Assembly: GCA_963805915.1 (NCBI GenBank)
Contig: CAWDWD010000007.1
Span: 124,001-188,000, forward strand
Reading direction: 5' to 3'
DNA length: 64,000 nt
Source of the DNA: JAEULH01 sp963805915
GTDB taxonomy: Bacteria > Pseudomonadota > Alphaproteobacteria > Rhodospirillales > Defluviicoccaceae
In this document: positions 1-7,834 of the stretch, piece after piece
How the letters are laid out: every line of letters starts with the position of its first letter
Position numbering within the stretch: the first letter of the stretch is position 1
The notes under the pieces: generated by a model
The model's input: only the letters and a program-made list of their open reading frames with translations
Told to the model about the DNA's origin: nothing
Database searches by the model: none
Position numbers and translations under genes: made by a program

Positions 1-2
1 AC

Positions 3-887
3 GATGCGTGCGATCCCAAGCAGGCGGTCGCCGTCGCCAACAAGGCGGCGAGTGAAGGGGTCGTGTTCGTGGCCGGACATTTCTGCTCCGGATCGTCGAT
101 CCCGGCTTCGCAGGTCTATGAAGAAGAAAACATTATCCAGATTTCTCCGGCGTCGACCAATCCGAAGCTGACGGACGAAGGCCGTTGGAACGTCTTTCGG
201 GTGTGCGGCCGCGACGACCAGCAAGGCGCCGTCGCCGGCAACTATCTCGCCGACCACTTCGCCGGCAAGAAGATCGCGATCCTTCACGACAAGACCGCCT
301 ATGGGAAGGGTCTGGCGGATGAGACCAAGAAAGTGTTGAATTCCCGCGGTATCCAGGAAGCGATGTACGAAGCCTATACCGCCGGGGAGAAGGACTACTC
401 GGCGCTTGTCAGCAAGCTCAAGGGCGAGGGCATCGACGTGATCTATCTCGGCGGCTATCACACCGAGGGCGGGCTGATGGTCCGTCAGGCGGCCGAGCAG
501 GGCTACAAGCCTCAGCTCGTTTCCGGCGATGCGCTAATGACCGAGGAGTTCTGGAAGATCACCGGCGACACGGGCGAGGGGACGCTGATGACCTTCAGCC
601 CCGATCCCCGCAAGAACCCGGACGCCGCTCCGGTTGTCGAACAATTCCGAAAGAAGGGAATCGAGCCGGAAGGCTACACGCTCTATACGTATGGCGCCAT
701 CCAGGCCTGGGCCCAGGCGGTCGAAAAGGTCGGCAAGGTCGACCAGAAAAAGATTGCCGCCGCGCTGAAAAATACGGAGTTCGACACCGTGCTCGGCAAG
801 TTCACTTTCAACGCCAAGGGTGATGTGACCGCGCCCGGCTACGTCTTCTACGTCTGGAAGGACGGCAAGTACGACTACGTCCAGTAG
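3..887 (+). CDS. Branched-chain amino-acid ABC transporter substrate-binding protein (5' end outside the window)
   Basis: The reading frame is open from the left edge (frame beginning at base 3), so the start codon and signal peptide lie outside. The visible 294 residues match the C-terminal two thirds of LivJ/LivK-type periplasmic binding proteins: an early QAVAVANKAASEGVVFVAGHFCSG stretch is followed by SIPAS and by ISPASTNPKLTDEG, the usual ligand-pocket strand, and the tail ends in VFYVWKDGKYDYVQ. Such proteins bind leucine, isoleucine, valine or related acids in the periplasm and deliver them to a Liv-type permease, which is not in the window. No terminator follows the stop codon directly; the nearest one (2852-2880) is now separated from it by the group II intron. 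Confidence 0.9.
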   Translation, partial: DACDPKQAVAVANKAASEGVVFVAGHFCSGSSIPASQVYEEENIIQISPASTNPKLTDEGRWNVFRVCGRDDQQGAVAGNYLADHFAGKKIAILHDKTAYGKGLADETKKVLNSRGIQEAMYEAYTAGEKDYSALVSKLKGEGIDVIYLGGYHTEGGLMVRQAAEQGYKPQLVSGDALMTEEFWKITGDTGEGTLMTFSPDPRKNPDAAPVVEQFRKKGIEPEGYTLYTYGAIQAWAQAVEKVGKVDQKKIAAALKNTEFDTVLGKFTFNAKGDVTAPGYVFYVWKDGKYDYVQ

Positions 888-900
888 CGGCGCGGCCTCC

Positions 901-2845
901 ATATCGGGTAGGAGGGCGCCTTGCGGCGGCCCTCCTCCCACGCCACCGTGCGTACGGTTCCGTACACGGCGGTTCATGAAGCGTAGTTGAGGCGGCGGTG
1001 CCGGTCGAGCAGGCTGACCAGCCCGAGATTGCGGAAGAAGCCGGCCCGGAAGGCGTCGTTCATGTGGCTGGCCCCGGCGTTCCACCAGGGGCCGTGTCCG
1101 TTGTAGGCGGAGACCCATGCCCGTTCCTCCGCGAGCCCCCGCTGCATCAGGCGCATCGCTCGTGTCCTCGGCCGCTTGCACTGGCGCCAGATCAGACAGC
1201 GCAGGCGCCGCCTGATCCAGCCGTCCAGCGCCTCGAAGATGCCCCTGGCCTCGGCCAACCGGAAGTAGGCGATCCAGCCGGCGAGGATCGGGGCGAGGTC
1301 TTCGATCGTGCGCCCGAGGCTGCGGCCCCGGCCCTGGCGCCACAACGCCCGAAGCTTGCCCTTGAACCGCGCCACGCTCGCAGGTGCCACACGCAGGCGC
1401 GGCGCCCGGTGGGCGGTCATGGTGAAGCCCAGGAAGCTGCGCTTCCAGGGGCGGTCCACGGCGCTCTTGGCGACGTTGACCGCGAGCCGCAGTCGCTCGG
1501 CCAGGAACCGGGTGATCGACGCCATCACCCGTTCGCCCGCCCGCCGGGACCGCACATGGATGTTGCAGTCGTCGGCGTAGCGGACGAAGGCATGGCCGCG
1601 TCGCTCCAGTTCCTTGTCGAGGTCGTCGAGCAGGATGTTCGACAACAGCGGCGACAAGGGACCGCCCTGCGGCGTCCCCTCGGTCCGCGCCGTCGCCACC
1701 CCGTCCGCCATCAACCCGGCCCGCAGATAGCGGCGGATCAGCCGCAACACCCGCTTGTCTTCGACCTTGCGCGCCACCCGTGCCATCAGCACGTCGTGGT
1801 TCACCCGGTCGAAGAACCTCTCCAGGTCGATGTCCACCATCCAGCGCCGGCCCGCCGCCACATGGCCGCGCGCGGCCAACACCGCTTGGTGGGCGCTTCG
1901 CCCCGGCCGGAAGCCGTAGGAGGCGTCCGAGAAACCCGGGTCGAAGAGCGGTGAGAGTCCCTGATGCAGCGCCTGCTGGATCAGCCGGTCCACGACCGTG
2001 GGGATACCCAAGGTCCGCGTGCCGCCGCCGGGCTTCGGAATATCCACCCGGCGCACCGGCTGCGGCCGGTACCGGCCGGCCAGCAGGTCTTCCTTGATGC
2101 GCGGCCAGTGTTCCACCAAGAATGCCTTGAGGCCGTCGACGGTCATCGCGTCAACGCCCGCGGCGCCCCTGTTGGCCACCACGCGGTGGTAGGCCGCCCT
2201 CATGTTCTCCCGGTCGACGATCGCCTCCAGCAACCGGGCCGTCGCCTCCGGGCGGGCAGAAACAGACGGTGCCGCAGCGCTCGACGCACCCAGCCCCTTC
2301 TCTCGCGGCTTCCGGCCGCTACCCTCGGGACAGGCGCCGGGCATCCCAGCCCGGCCTTCGGCGTCCTCTCGCACCATCGAACCGTCCGCTTGCCGTCCGG
2401 CACTCCATGTTCGGCCCTTCGCCGCCCGGTCAAGGCAAGCTACTATGGCCTCTGCTGACTCCTGCCGTCCCATCCCGACGCCTCGCGGCGCCGGTAGCAC
2501 ACCTGAAACCAGGGGCAGGCCGGCAGGCCTCCCAGGGTAAGACGCGCGACCTTCGTCCCACATACCCGCCGCATATACGCCCAGACCCTCCGGGTGACAT
2601 CGGGCTTTGGGTCTTCATGCCCCCTCGCCCAGGATCTCGGCGCCTCCTATGCGGTTCCTGTTCGTCGGGCCAGGACTTTGCCTGCAGCTTCCTTCAGACC
2701 CCGCCTCGCGGCGACGCCCTTGCTGTTCGGCTAACGGTTCCCGTCACCAGGGCCCGTAGAGGACTTCCACCTCCAAGTCGGCCAACTCACCACCACAGCG
2801 AGCCAACCAGCGCCGTCATGGCGCTACGCGCCATGCCTGGCGCAC
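901..2845 (-). mobile_element. Group II intron (class C-like), complete, with maturase ORF
   Basis: Read on the minus strand, the element begins GTGCGCC at 2845, the usual group II 5' end, and stops near 901-903 after a CCCGAT end. A domain V hairpin lies at about 942-975: an 8-bp stem (943-950 with 965-972, one G-U pair), a 2-nt bulge and an upper TACG/CGTA stem. The triad position appears to read CGC, as in group IIC introns. A domain VI-like GC-rich hairpin follows at about 908-933. The element starts 6 nt beyond the T-tract of a rho-independent terminator, the insertion preference of class C introns. It carries a maturase ORF without an obvious endonuclease domain. The exact 3' end is uncertain by about 3 nt; the subclass is inferred. 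Confidence 0.9.
974..2377 (-). CDS. ltrA: Group II intron-encoded reverse transcriptase/maturase
   Basis: This multifunctional protein assists intron splicing and copies intron RNA during retrohoming. Reverse transcriptase motifs appear in order: SYGFRPGRSAHQAV, the DIDLERFFD palm strand, GTPQGGPLSPLLSN and the catalytic YADD box in FVRYADDCNIH, followed by the maturase/thumb region (WIAYFRLAEARG). The protein ends in a basic RRLNYAS, and its stop codon lies at the base of intron domain V. No C-terminal HNH domain is seen. The start is chosen at MVREDAEG (467 residues), a common start in this intron family as I recall it; the frame stays open up to an ATG at 2563, but that stretch overlaps intron RNA structure. 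Confidence 0.92.
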   Translation of the reverse strand: MVREDAEGRAGMPGACPEGSGRKPREKGLGASSAAAPSVSARPEATARLLEAIVDRENMRAAYHRVVANRGAAGVDAMTVDGLKAFLVEHWPRIKEDLLAGRYRPQPVRRVDIPKPGGGTRTLGIPTVVDRLIQQALHQGLSPLFDPGFSDASYGFRPGRSAHQAVLAARGHVAAGRRWMVDIDLERFFDRVNHDVLMARVARKVEDKRVLRLIRRYLRAGLMADGVATARTEGTPQGGPLSPLLSNILLDDLDKELERRGHAFVRYADDCNIHVRSRRAGERVMASITRFLAERLRLAVNVAKSAVDRPWKRSFLGFTMTAHRAPRLRVAPASVARFKGKLRALWRQGRGRSLGRTIEDLAPILAGWIAYFRLAEARGIFEALDGWIRRRLRCLIWRQCKRPRTRAMRLMQRGLAEERAWVSAYNGHGPWWNAGASHMNDAFRAGFFRNLGLVSLLDRHRRLNYAS

Positions 2846-2851
2846 GTAAAG

Positions 2852-2880
2852 AAAAAGCCCGGAAACGTCCGGGCTTTTTT
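2852..2880 (-). terminator. Bidirectional rho-independent terminator of mucR
   Basis: An 11-bp perfect stem (AAAAAGCCCGG / CCGGGCTTTTT) encloses a 6-nt loop, with T-tracts on both strands. It lies 67 bp past the mucR stop codon and would also have ended the binding-protein gene on the plus strand before the intron inserted between that gene and the hairpin. Confidence 0.9.
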
Positions 2881-2946
2881 CGTCTCCGAGTCCCGCCGCA
2901 ACTTGGCTATCGCGGAGCATCCAACCGTCCGCGGACCCTGCGGCGG

Positions 2947-3393
2947 TCAGGTGCGACGAGGTCTCACCCGCTCGCGCGCCTTGCGGCCGAGGCCGATCTG
3001 CTTGGCGAACTCGGAGCGCTGGCGCGCATAGTTGGGAGCCACCATTGGGTAGTCCGCGGGCAGGTTCCATTTCGCGCGGTATTCCTCGGGCGTCATGTTG
3101 TAGGTTGTTCGCAAGTGACGCTTGAGCATCTTGAGTTTCTTGCCGTCCTCAAGACAGATGATGTAATCGGGCGTGACCGATTTACGCACCGGCGTCGCCG
3201 GTTTTTGCGGTTCGCTAAGAGGTTCCGACGGTGGGGCCTCAAGCGTGGTCAGGGAGTTGAATATGCTGTGAATGACCTCGGGAATCTGACCGGCGGCCAC
3301 CTGGTTGTTACTTAGATAGGCGGCAACCACGTCCACGGCCATTCGCAGCACGTCATCTCGGGAGATGCTTTCTTCGTCTTCTTCGCTCATCAT
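2947..3393 (-). CDS. mucR: MucR/Ros-family transcriptional regulator
   Basis: Ros/MucR proteins are small zinc-finger DNA-binding proteins that silence or control exopolysaccharide, motility and cell-cycle genes in alphaproteobacteria. The helical N-terminal part (SRDDVLRMAVDVVAAYLSNNQV) is followed by the zinc-finger region: YIICLEDGKK, LKRHLRTTYNMTPEEYR and WNLPADYPMVAPNYA. The basic tail ends RKARERVRPRRT. The start is placed at MMSEEDEES (148 residues), the usual family length. The frame is open a further 48 codons upstream, but that stretch is AT-rich and looks like promoter DNA, in keeping with the autoregulation known for MucR. No strong ribosome-binding site is visible. The terminator at 2852-2880 follows. 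Confidence 0.93.
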   Translation of the reverse strand: MMSEEDEESISRDDVLRMAVDVVAAYLSNNQVAAGQIPEVIHSIFNSLTTLEAPPSEPLSEPQKPATPVRKSVTPDYIICLEDGKKLKMLKRHLRTTYNMTPEEYRAKWNLPADYPMVAPNYARQRSEFAKQIGLGRKARERVRPRRT

Positions 3394-3573
3394 AATTTGA
3401 CCCGAACTACGTCGTTGCAAAATCTTGAAGCGATTTAACACGGCGAAGCTTTTGTCTGTCAACGTCAAAGATAAATCTTCAGTAATGATTTCTTGGCCGC
3501 CAGGCTCGCCAAGATAAAGGGCTGGCCTGTATTCCATTACAGTTCGGCAATCTTAACTGGAAATTTGCGCAGC

Positions 3574-3654
3574 GGATGCCGCGGATGGCGGCTCCGCCGG
3601 TCTCATGCTTGAGCTCGGCTCAAGCCCGCCTCTCGCGGGAGCCGCCGCATCCTT
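3574..3654. repeat. Long imperfect palindrome upstream of mucR and rpiB
   Basis: Outer arms at about 3583-3597 and 3635-3652 (GGATGGCGGCTCC against GGGAGCCGCCGCATCC) enclose an 8-bp hairpin GCTTGAGC-TCG-GCTCAAGC at 3607-3625. No ORF covers it. It lies next to copy 1 of the interspersed hairpin repeat. The structure resembles a REP-type element or a strong RNA hairpin; no T-tract follows. Confidence 0.55.
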
Positions 3655-3680
3655 TCGCCGGCGTCGCCGCATCGTCGTCC

Positions 3681-3758
3681 ATCGAACCACCAACCGATTG
3701 ATCCGGGGGGCTGAGTCACCTGACGCTCGAGGACTCAGGACTCAAGCGTCAGGATCAG
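3681..3758 (-). repeat. Interspersed hairpin repeat, copy 1
   Basis: Read on the minus strand it shows CTGATCCTGACGCTTGAG, a short spacer, CTCGAGCGTCAGGTG, then CAGCCCCCCGGATCAATC and GGTTGGTGGTTCGAT. The same order occurs at 13274 and 20273. The two inverted GACGCTTGA-type arms can form a hairpin; the distal arm is a conserved single-stranded-looking tail. A 12-bp palindrome ACCACTAGTGGT (3759-3770) abuts this copy. Confidence 0.85.
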
Positions 3759-3854
3759 ACCACTAGTGGTAGACTGGTCAGCGATGCAAGACATATGGTA
3801 CACGTTCCGCCTTGGGTCGATGCCCGTGTATTCGCGGCAAGGAAAGCAGCACCG

Positions 3855-4298
3855 ATGAACACGCCGGTTGTCGCAATGGCCAGCGACCACGCGGGATACG
3901 AGCTCAAGGCATACCTCCGGGCCAGGCTGGCGGATGCGAATCATCTTGTCATTGACCTTGGCGCGGACGGCGCCGCCTCCGTCGATTATCCGGATTTCGG
4001 CTATGCCATGGCGCACGCGATAAGAGACGGGCGCGCCACGTTCGGGGTGCTTATATGTGGAAGCGGCATCGGGATCAGCATCGCCGCCAACCGCTTCGCG
4101 GAGATCCGCGCCGCGCTTATTCACGACGCGCTTGGCGCGCGGATGGCTCGCCTGCACAACGACGCGAACGTCATTTGTTTCGGCGGCAGGATGATCGGCC
4201 AGGAGGTCGCGAGCGACTGCCTTCGGCTATTCCTTGAAACCGAATTCGAAGGCGGCCGGCACGCTCGGCGTGTCGAAAAGCTGTCCAGACCTCTGTGA
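3855..4298 (+). CDS. rpiB: Ribose-5-phosphate isomerase B
   Basis: Interconverts ribulose 5-phosphate and ribose 5-phosphate in the pentose phosphate pathway (LacAB/RpiB family, cytoplasmic). The N-terminal MASDHAGYELK holds the conserved Asp/His pair, and ICGSGIGISIAANRF contains the active-site cysteine and the anion-hole glycines; HNDANVICFGGR follows. The 147-residue length is normal. The ATG at 3855 is preceded by AAGGAAAG at a good distance; an ATG 60 bp upstream in the same frame lacks such a site. glyA and nrdR follow on the same strand, an arrangement common in alphaproteobacteria. Confidence 0.94.
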   Translation: MNTPVVAMASDHAGYELKAYLRARLADANHLVIDLGADGAASVDYPDFGYAMAHAIRDGRATFGVLICGSGIGISIAANRFAEIRAALIHDALGARMARLHNDANVICFGGRMIGQEVASDCLRLFLETEFEGGRHARRVEKLSRPL

Positions 4299-4322
4299 CG
4301 AGAAGATCAGGAGCGCGCGATC

Positions 4323-5636
4323 ATGTCATCATTGGCGGAACCCAAGGTTCACGGCATTACCGGCGATTGGTTCTTCGAGGCCTCTCTTGCCGAGAGCGAT
4401 CCGGAGATTGACGCAGCCATCCGCCACGAGCTTCAGCGCCAGCACGACCACATCGAGCTTATTGCCTCCGAGAATATGGTCTCGAAGGCCGTGCTCGAGG
4501 CGCAGGGCTCGGTGCTGACCAACAAGTACGCGGAGGGCTACCCTGGACGGCGCTATTACGGCGGCTGCGAGTACGTCGACGTCGGCGAGGCGCTGGCCAT
4601 TGAGCGTGCCTGCCGGCTGTTCGATTGCGAATACGCCAACGTCCAGTCGCACTCGGGAGCCCAGGCGAACGGCGCGGTGTATTTGGCGCTGATGGCTCCG
4701 GGCGACACGCTGCTCGGAATGTCGCTTGCCGCGGGTGGACATTTGACCCATGGCGCGGCGCCGGCGATGTCGGGCAAGTGGTTCAACGCGGTCCAATATG
4801 GTGTGCGCCGTGACAACGGCTTGATCGACTACGACGAGGTCGAGCGCCTGGCCGTCGAGCACCGGCCGAAGGTCATCATCGCCGGCGGTTCGGCATACTC
4901 ACGGGTGATCGACTTCGCCCGCTTCCGCGCCATCGCGGACCTTGTCGGCGCGTACCTTCTGGTCGACATGGCGCACTTCGCCGGCCTAGTCGCCGGTGGC
5001 GCGCACCCGAGCCCGCTGCCGCACGCTCACGTGGTGACGACAACGACGCACAAGACCCTGCGCGGTCCGCGCGGCGGCATGATCTTGTCGACGTCGGCCG
5101 AACTCGGCAAGAAACTGAACTCGGCGGTGTTTCCCGGGCTTCAGGGCGGCCCCTTGATGCATGTCATCGCCGCCAAGGCCGTCGCCTTCGGCGAAGCCCT
5201 GCGGCCGGACTTCAAGCTCTACGCCAGGCGGATCGTGGAAAACGCGAAAGCGCTCGCGGAAGTTCTCTCCGGGCGGGGCTTCAGTATCGTCTCGGGCGGA
5301 ACCGATACGCACCTGATGCTGGTCGATCTTCGCGCCAAGCGGCTGACCGGCAAGGCGGCCGAGGCGAGTCTCGGCCGGGCATACCTGACCTGCAACAAGA
5401 ACGGAATCCCCTTCGATCCGGAGAAGCCGATGGTCACCTCCGGCATTCGTCTCGGCACCCCGGCGGGAACCACGCGTGGATTTGGGCCTGGTGAATTCCA
5501 CCGCGTCGGTGAGCTGATCGCCGATGTGCTCGATGCGCTCGCGGCCAATCCGGAAAACAACGCCGCGGGCGAAGCAACGGCGCGCGAGGGCGTGGCGGAG
5601 TTGTGCCGACGGTTCCCGGTTTATTCGGGGCTGTAA
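4323..5636 (+). CDS. glyA: Serine hydroxymethyltransferase
   Basis: PLP-dependent enzyme that interconverts serine and glycine and charges tetrahydrofolate with a one-carbon unit. The 437-residue protein shows ELIASENMVSKAVLEAQGS near the N-terminus, YPGRRYYGGCEYVD, the SHSGAQAN pocket, DMAHFAGLVAGG, and the PLP-lysine motif TTTTHKTLRGPRGG at about residue 240. The ATG follows AGGAG by about 10 nt. It lies 24 bp after rpiB and 31 bp before nrdR, so the three are probably cotranscribed. Fully intact. Confidence 0.97.
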   Translation: MSSLAEPKVHGITGDWFFEASLAESDPEIDAAIRHELQRQHDHIELIASENMVSKAVLEAQGSVLTNKYAEGYPGRRYYGGCEYVDVGEALAIERACRLFDCEYANVQSHSGAQANGAVYLALMAPGDTLLGMSLAAGGHLTHGAAPAMSGKWFNAVQYGVRRDNGLIDYDEVERLAVEHRPKVIIAGGSAYSRVIDFARFRAIADLVGAYLLVDMAHFAGLVAGGAHPSPLPHAHVVTTTTHKTLRGPRGGMILSTSAELGKKLNSAVFPGLQGGPLMHVIAAKAVAFGEALRPDFKLYARRIVENAKALAEVLSGRGFSIVSGGTDTHLMLVDLRAKRLTGKAAEASLGRAYLTCNKNGIPFDPEKPMVTSGIRLGTPAGTTRGFGPGEFHRVGELIADVLDALAANPENNAAGEATAREGVAELCRRFPVYSGL

Positions 5637-5667
5637 AGCGAGCGGTGAGATAAGGGGGTAACTGACG

Positions 5668-6120
5668 ATGCGCTGCCCGTTTTGCGGCCATGAAGACACT
5701 CAGGTCAAGGATTCGCGGCCGACCGAGGACCACGCCGCGATACGCCGCCGGCGATACTGCCCGGCGTGCGGCGCGCGGTGGACGACGTTCGAGCGGGTCC
5801 ACCTGCGCGAGCTCACCGTCGTCAAGAAAAGCGGGGACAGATCTCCGTTCGATCGCGAAAAACTCCTTCGCTCGTTACGGATTGCCTTGCGCAAACGGCC
5901 GGTGGATGACGAGCGCATCGAACGCATCGTCAACAGCATCCAGCGCCGCCTCGAAACCCTCGGTGAAGCCGAGATCCCGTCCAAGGTCATCGGCGAAATG
6001 GCGATGGAGCAGCTCTACCAGCTCGATCAGGTCGCCTACGTCCGCTTTGCCTCGGTCTACAAGAACTTCCGCGAGGCCAAGGACTTCGAGGAATTTGTCG
6101 AGACCCTCGGCGACCAGTGA
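5668..6120 (+). CDS. nrdR: Transcriptional repressor NrdR
   Basis: NrdR represses ribonucleotide reductase genes in response to the ATP/dATP balance. The N-terminal zinc ribbon has CPFCG at residues 3-7 and CPACG about 25 residues later; the ATP-cone domain begins at VVKKSGDRSPFDREKL. The 150-residue length is standard. AAGGGGG precedes the ATG. The stop codon overlaps the ribD GTG start, so the regulator is translationally coupled to the riboflavin genes, a typical alphaproteobacterial order. Confidence 0.96.
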   Translation: MRCPFCGHEDTQVKDSRPTEDHAAIRRRRYCPACGARWTTFERVHLRELTVVKKSGDRSPFDREKLLRSLRIALRKRPVDDERIERIVNSIQRRLETLGEAEIPSKVIGEMAMEQLYQLDQVAYVRFASVYKNFREAKDFEEFVETLGDQ

Positions 6121-7253
6121 CGCAAGGCCGCGACCATGAGGCCGACGAAGCCTGCATGGCGGCGGCCTTGGCTCTCGCCAGGCGCGGTCTTGGCGAGGCG
6201 TGGCCCAATCCGGCGGTCGGTTGCGTCCTGGTGCGCGACGGCATCGTGGTCGGCCGCGGCTGGACCCAGCGCGGCGGCAGGCCGCACGCCGAGACCGAGG
6301 CGCTCCGCCGGGCCGGCGCCGCGGCTCGTGGCGCGACCGCCTACGTAACGCTTGAACCGTGCGACCATCAGGGGGTGACGCCGCCGTGTTCGGAAGCATT
6401 GATCAAGGCCGGAGTAGCGCGCGCCGTCATCGCCGTCGTTGACCCCGACCCACGGGTCGACGGCCGGGGAATCGCCCGCTTGCGCGATGCCGGAGTCGAG
6501 GTCGCCACGGGCCCGGGCGCGGCGGCCGCTCGACGATTGAACCGCGGGTTCTTCCTTCGTCTCGCCGAGCGCCGGCCGTTGTTCACCCTCAAGGCAGCGA
6601 CCACGCTCGACGGCCGGATCGCGACGCGCGCCGGAGACAGCCGTTGGATTACCGGCGACGCGGCGAGGCGCGCGGGCCACTGGTTGCGCGCCTCGCACGA
6701 TGCGATTGTGATCGGCGCGGAGACCGCGCGCTCCGACGACCCGGTTCTCGACTGCCGATTGCCGGGGTTGGAATCCCGCTCGCCGGTCCGCGTCGTCGCC
6801 GATGGCCGGCTCGGACTTGACGCGGCGTCGAAGTTGGTGCTGGGCGCGCGCGATGTGCCGACCTGGGTTATGACGCTCGCGTCCGCCGAGCATCATCGGC
6901 GCGAAGCTCTTGCCGCCGCCGGAGTGACGGTAATTGATGTGGCTGCCGACGCGGCCGGCCATCCGGATGCCGCCGCGATGGCCGGCGAGCTGGCCGCGCG
7001 CGGAATTACGCGGGTGCTGATCGAGGGCGGCGGTACGCTTGCCGCTTCGTTCCTGGCGGCGGGTCTGGTAGACGAGGTGACGTGGTTCCACGCGCCGATG
7101 ATCATCGGCGGCGATGGCCGCGCGGCGGTGGCGGCGATGGCGGTCGAAGCCTTGGGCGCCGCGCCCAAGTTTTCCAGGGAGGCGATCAGCGAGGTGGGCG
7201 GAGACCTGATGGAAATCTACAGCCGAGCGGGTCCATGTTCACCGGGATCGTGA
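6117..7253 (+). CDS. ribD: Bifunctional diaminohydroxyphosphoribosylaminopyrimidine deaminase / 5-amino-6-(5-phosphoribosylamino)uracil reductase
   Basis: Catalyses the second and third steps of riboflavin synthesis from GTP. The N-terminal zinc deaminase domain has NPAVGCVLV, the zinc-binding HAE in RPHAETEAL and the PC...C box in LEPCDHQGVTPPC. The C-terminal NADPH-dependent reductase domain starts near KAATTLDGRIATRAGDSRWITG and contains IEGGGTLAASFL. GTG start overlapping the nrdR stop by 4 nt; the gene overlaps ribE by 19 nt. Length 378, normal. Confidence 0.96.
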   Translation: MTQGRDHEADEACMAAALALARRGLGEAWPNPAVGCVLVRDGIVVGRGWTQRGGRPHAETEALRRAGAAARGATAYVTLEPCDHQGVTPPCSEALIKAGVARAVIAVVDPDPRVDGRGIARLRDAGVEVATGPGAAAARRLNRGFFLRLAERRPLFTLKAATTLDGRIATRAGDSRWITGDAARRAGHWLRASHDAIVIGAETARSDDPVLDCRLPGLESRSPVRVVADGRLGLDAASKLVLGARDVPTWVMTLASAEHHRREALAAAGVTVIDVAADAAGHPDAAAMAGELAARGITRVLIEGGGTLAASFLAAGLVDEVTWFHAPMIIGGDGRAAVAAMAVEALGAAPKFSREAISEVGGDLMEIYSRAGPCSPGS

Positions 7254-7834
7254 CCGACGTCGGCGTCGTGCGCGCCGTGCGCGAGGCGGGGGACCGGCGG
7301 CTCGAGATCACGACGGCGTTTGCGGCCGGCGAGATCCCCATCGGCGCGTCGATCGCCTGTTCGGGCGTCTGCCTCACGGTGATCGATCGCGGTATCGATC
7401 GCGGCGCCGATTGGTTCGCGGTTTCGGTGTCGGCGGAGACCCTGGCGCGCTCGACGCTTGGCGGCTGGACCGTCGGCACGCCGGTCAATCTGGAGCGCTC
7501 GGTGCGGATGGGCGACGAGCTTGGCGGCCATATCGTTTCCGGCCACGTCGACGGCCTTGGCTCGCTCGTCTCGCGCGCGGCGGAGGGCGCCTCGTGGCGC
7601 CTTGTTTTCGAAGTGCCCGAGCCGTTGCACCGGTTCATCGCCGAAAAGGGCTCGGTCACCATCGACGGGGTATCGCTGACCGTCAACGAGGTGGACGGCC
7701 GGCGTTTTGAGGTCAATATCATCCCTCACACCTTCAACGCCACGACGTTCGGTCGCCTCAGGGTCGGCGATGCGGTTAATGTGGAAATCGATATGTTGGC
7801 GCGATATGTCGCACGTCTTCTTGAAACAGCCTGA
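7235..7834 (+). CDS. ribE: Riboflavin synthase alpha subunit
   Basis: Dismutates two 6,7-dimethyl-8-ribityllumazine molecules into riboflavin and the pyrimidine substrate of RibH. The start at MFTGIVTDVG is the near-invariant family N-terminus. The two tandem lumazine-binding barrels are visible: SIACSGVCLTVID in the first, and GSVTIDGVSLTVNEV and IIPHTFNATTFG in the second. 199 residues. It overlaps ribD upstream and ribBX downstream, so it is part of one operon. Confidence 0.96.
   Translation: MFTGIVTDVGVVRAVREAGDRRLEITTAFAAGEIPIGASIACSGVCLTVIDRGIDRGADWFAVSVSAETLARSTLGGWTVGTPVNLERSVRMGDELGGHIVSGHVDGLGSLVSRAAEGASWRLVFEVPEPLHRFIAEKGSVTIDGVSLTVNEVDGRRFEVNIIPHTFNATTFGRLRVGDAVNVEIDMLARYVARLLETA

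Noticed and set aside
2377..2563. N-terminal extension of the intron maturase
   Set aside because: The extra 62 codons overlap intron RNA structure and have no resemblance to reverse transcriptase N-termini; kept only as an alternative start.
7150..7834. An FMN riboswitch in the riboflavin operon
   Set aside because: The genes overlap each other with no leader of sufficient length, and no conserved RFN-element sequence blocks were recognised upstream of ribD or ribBX.
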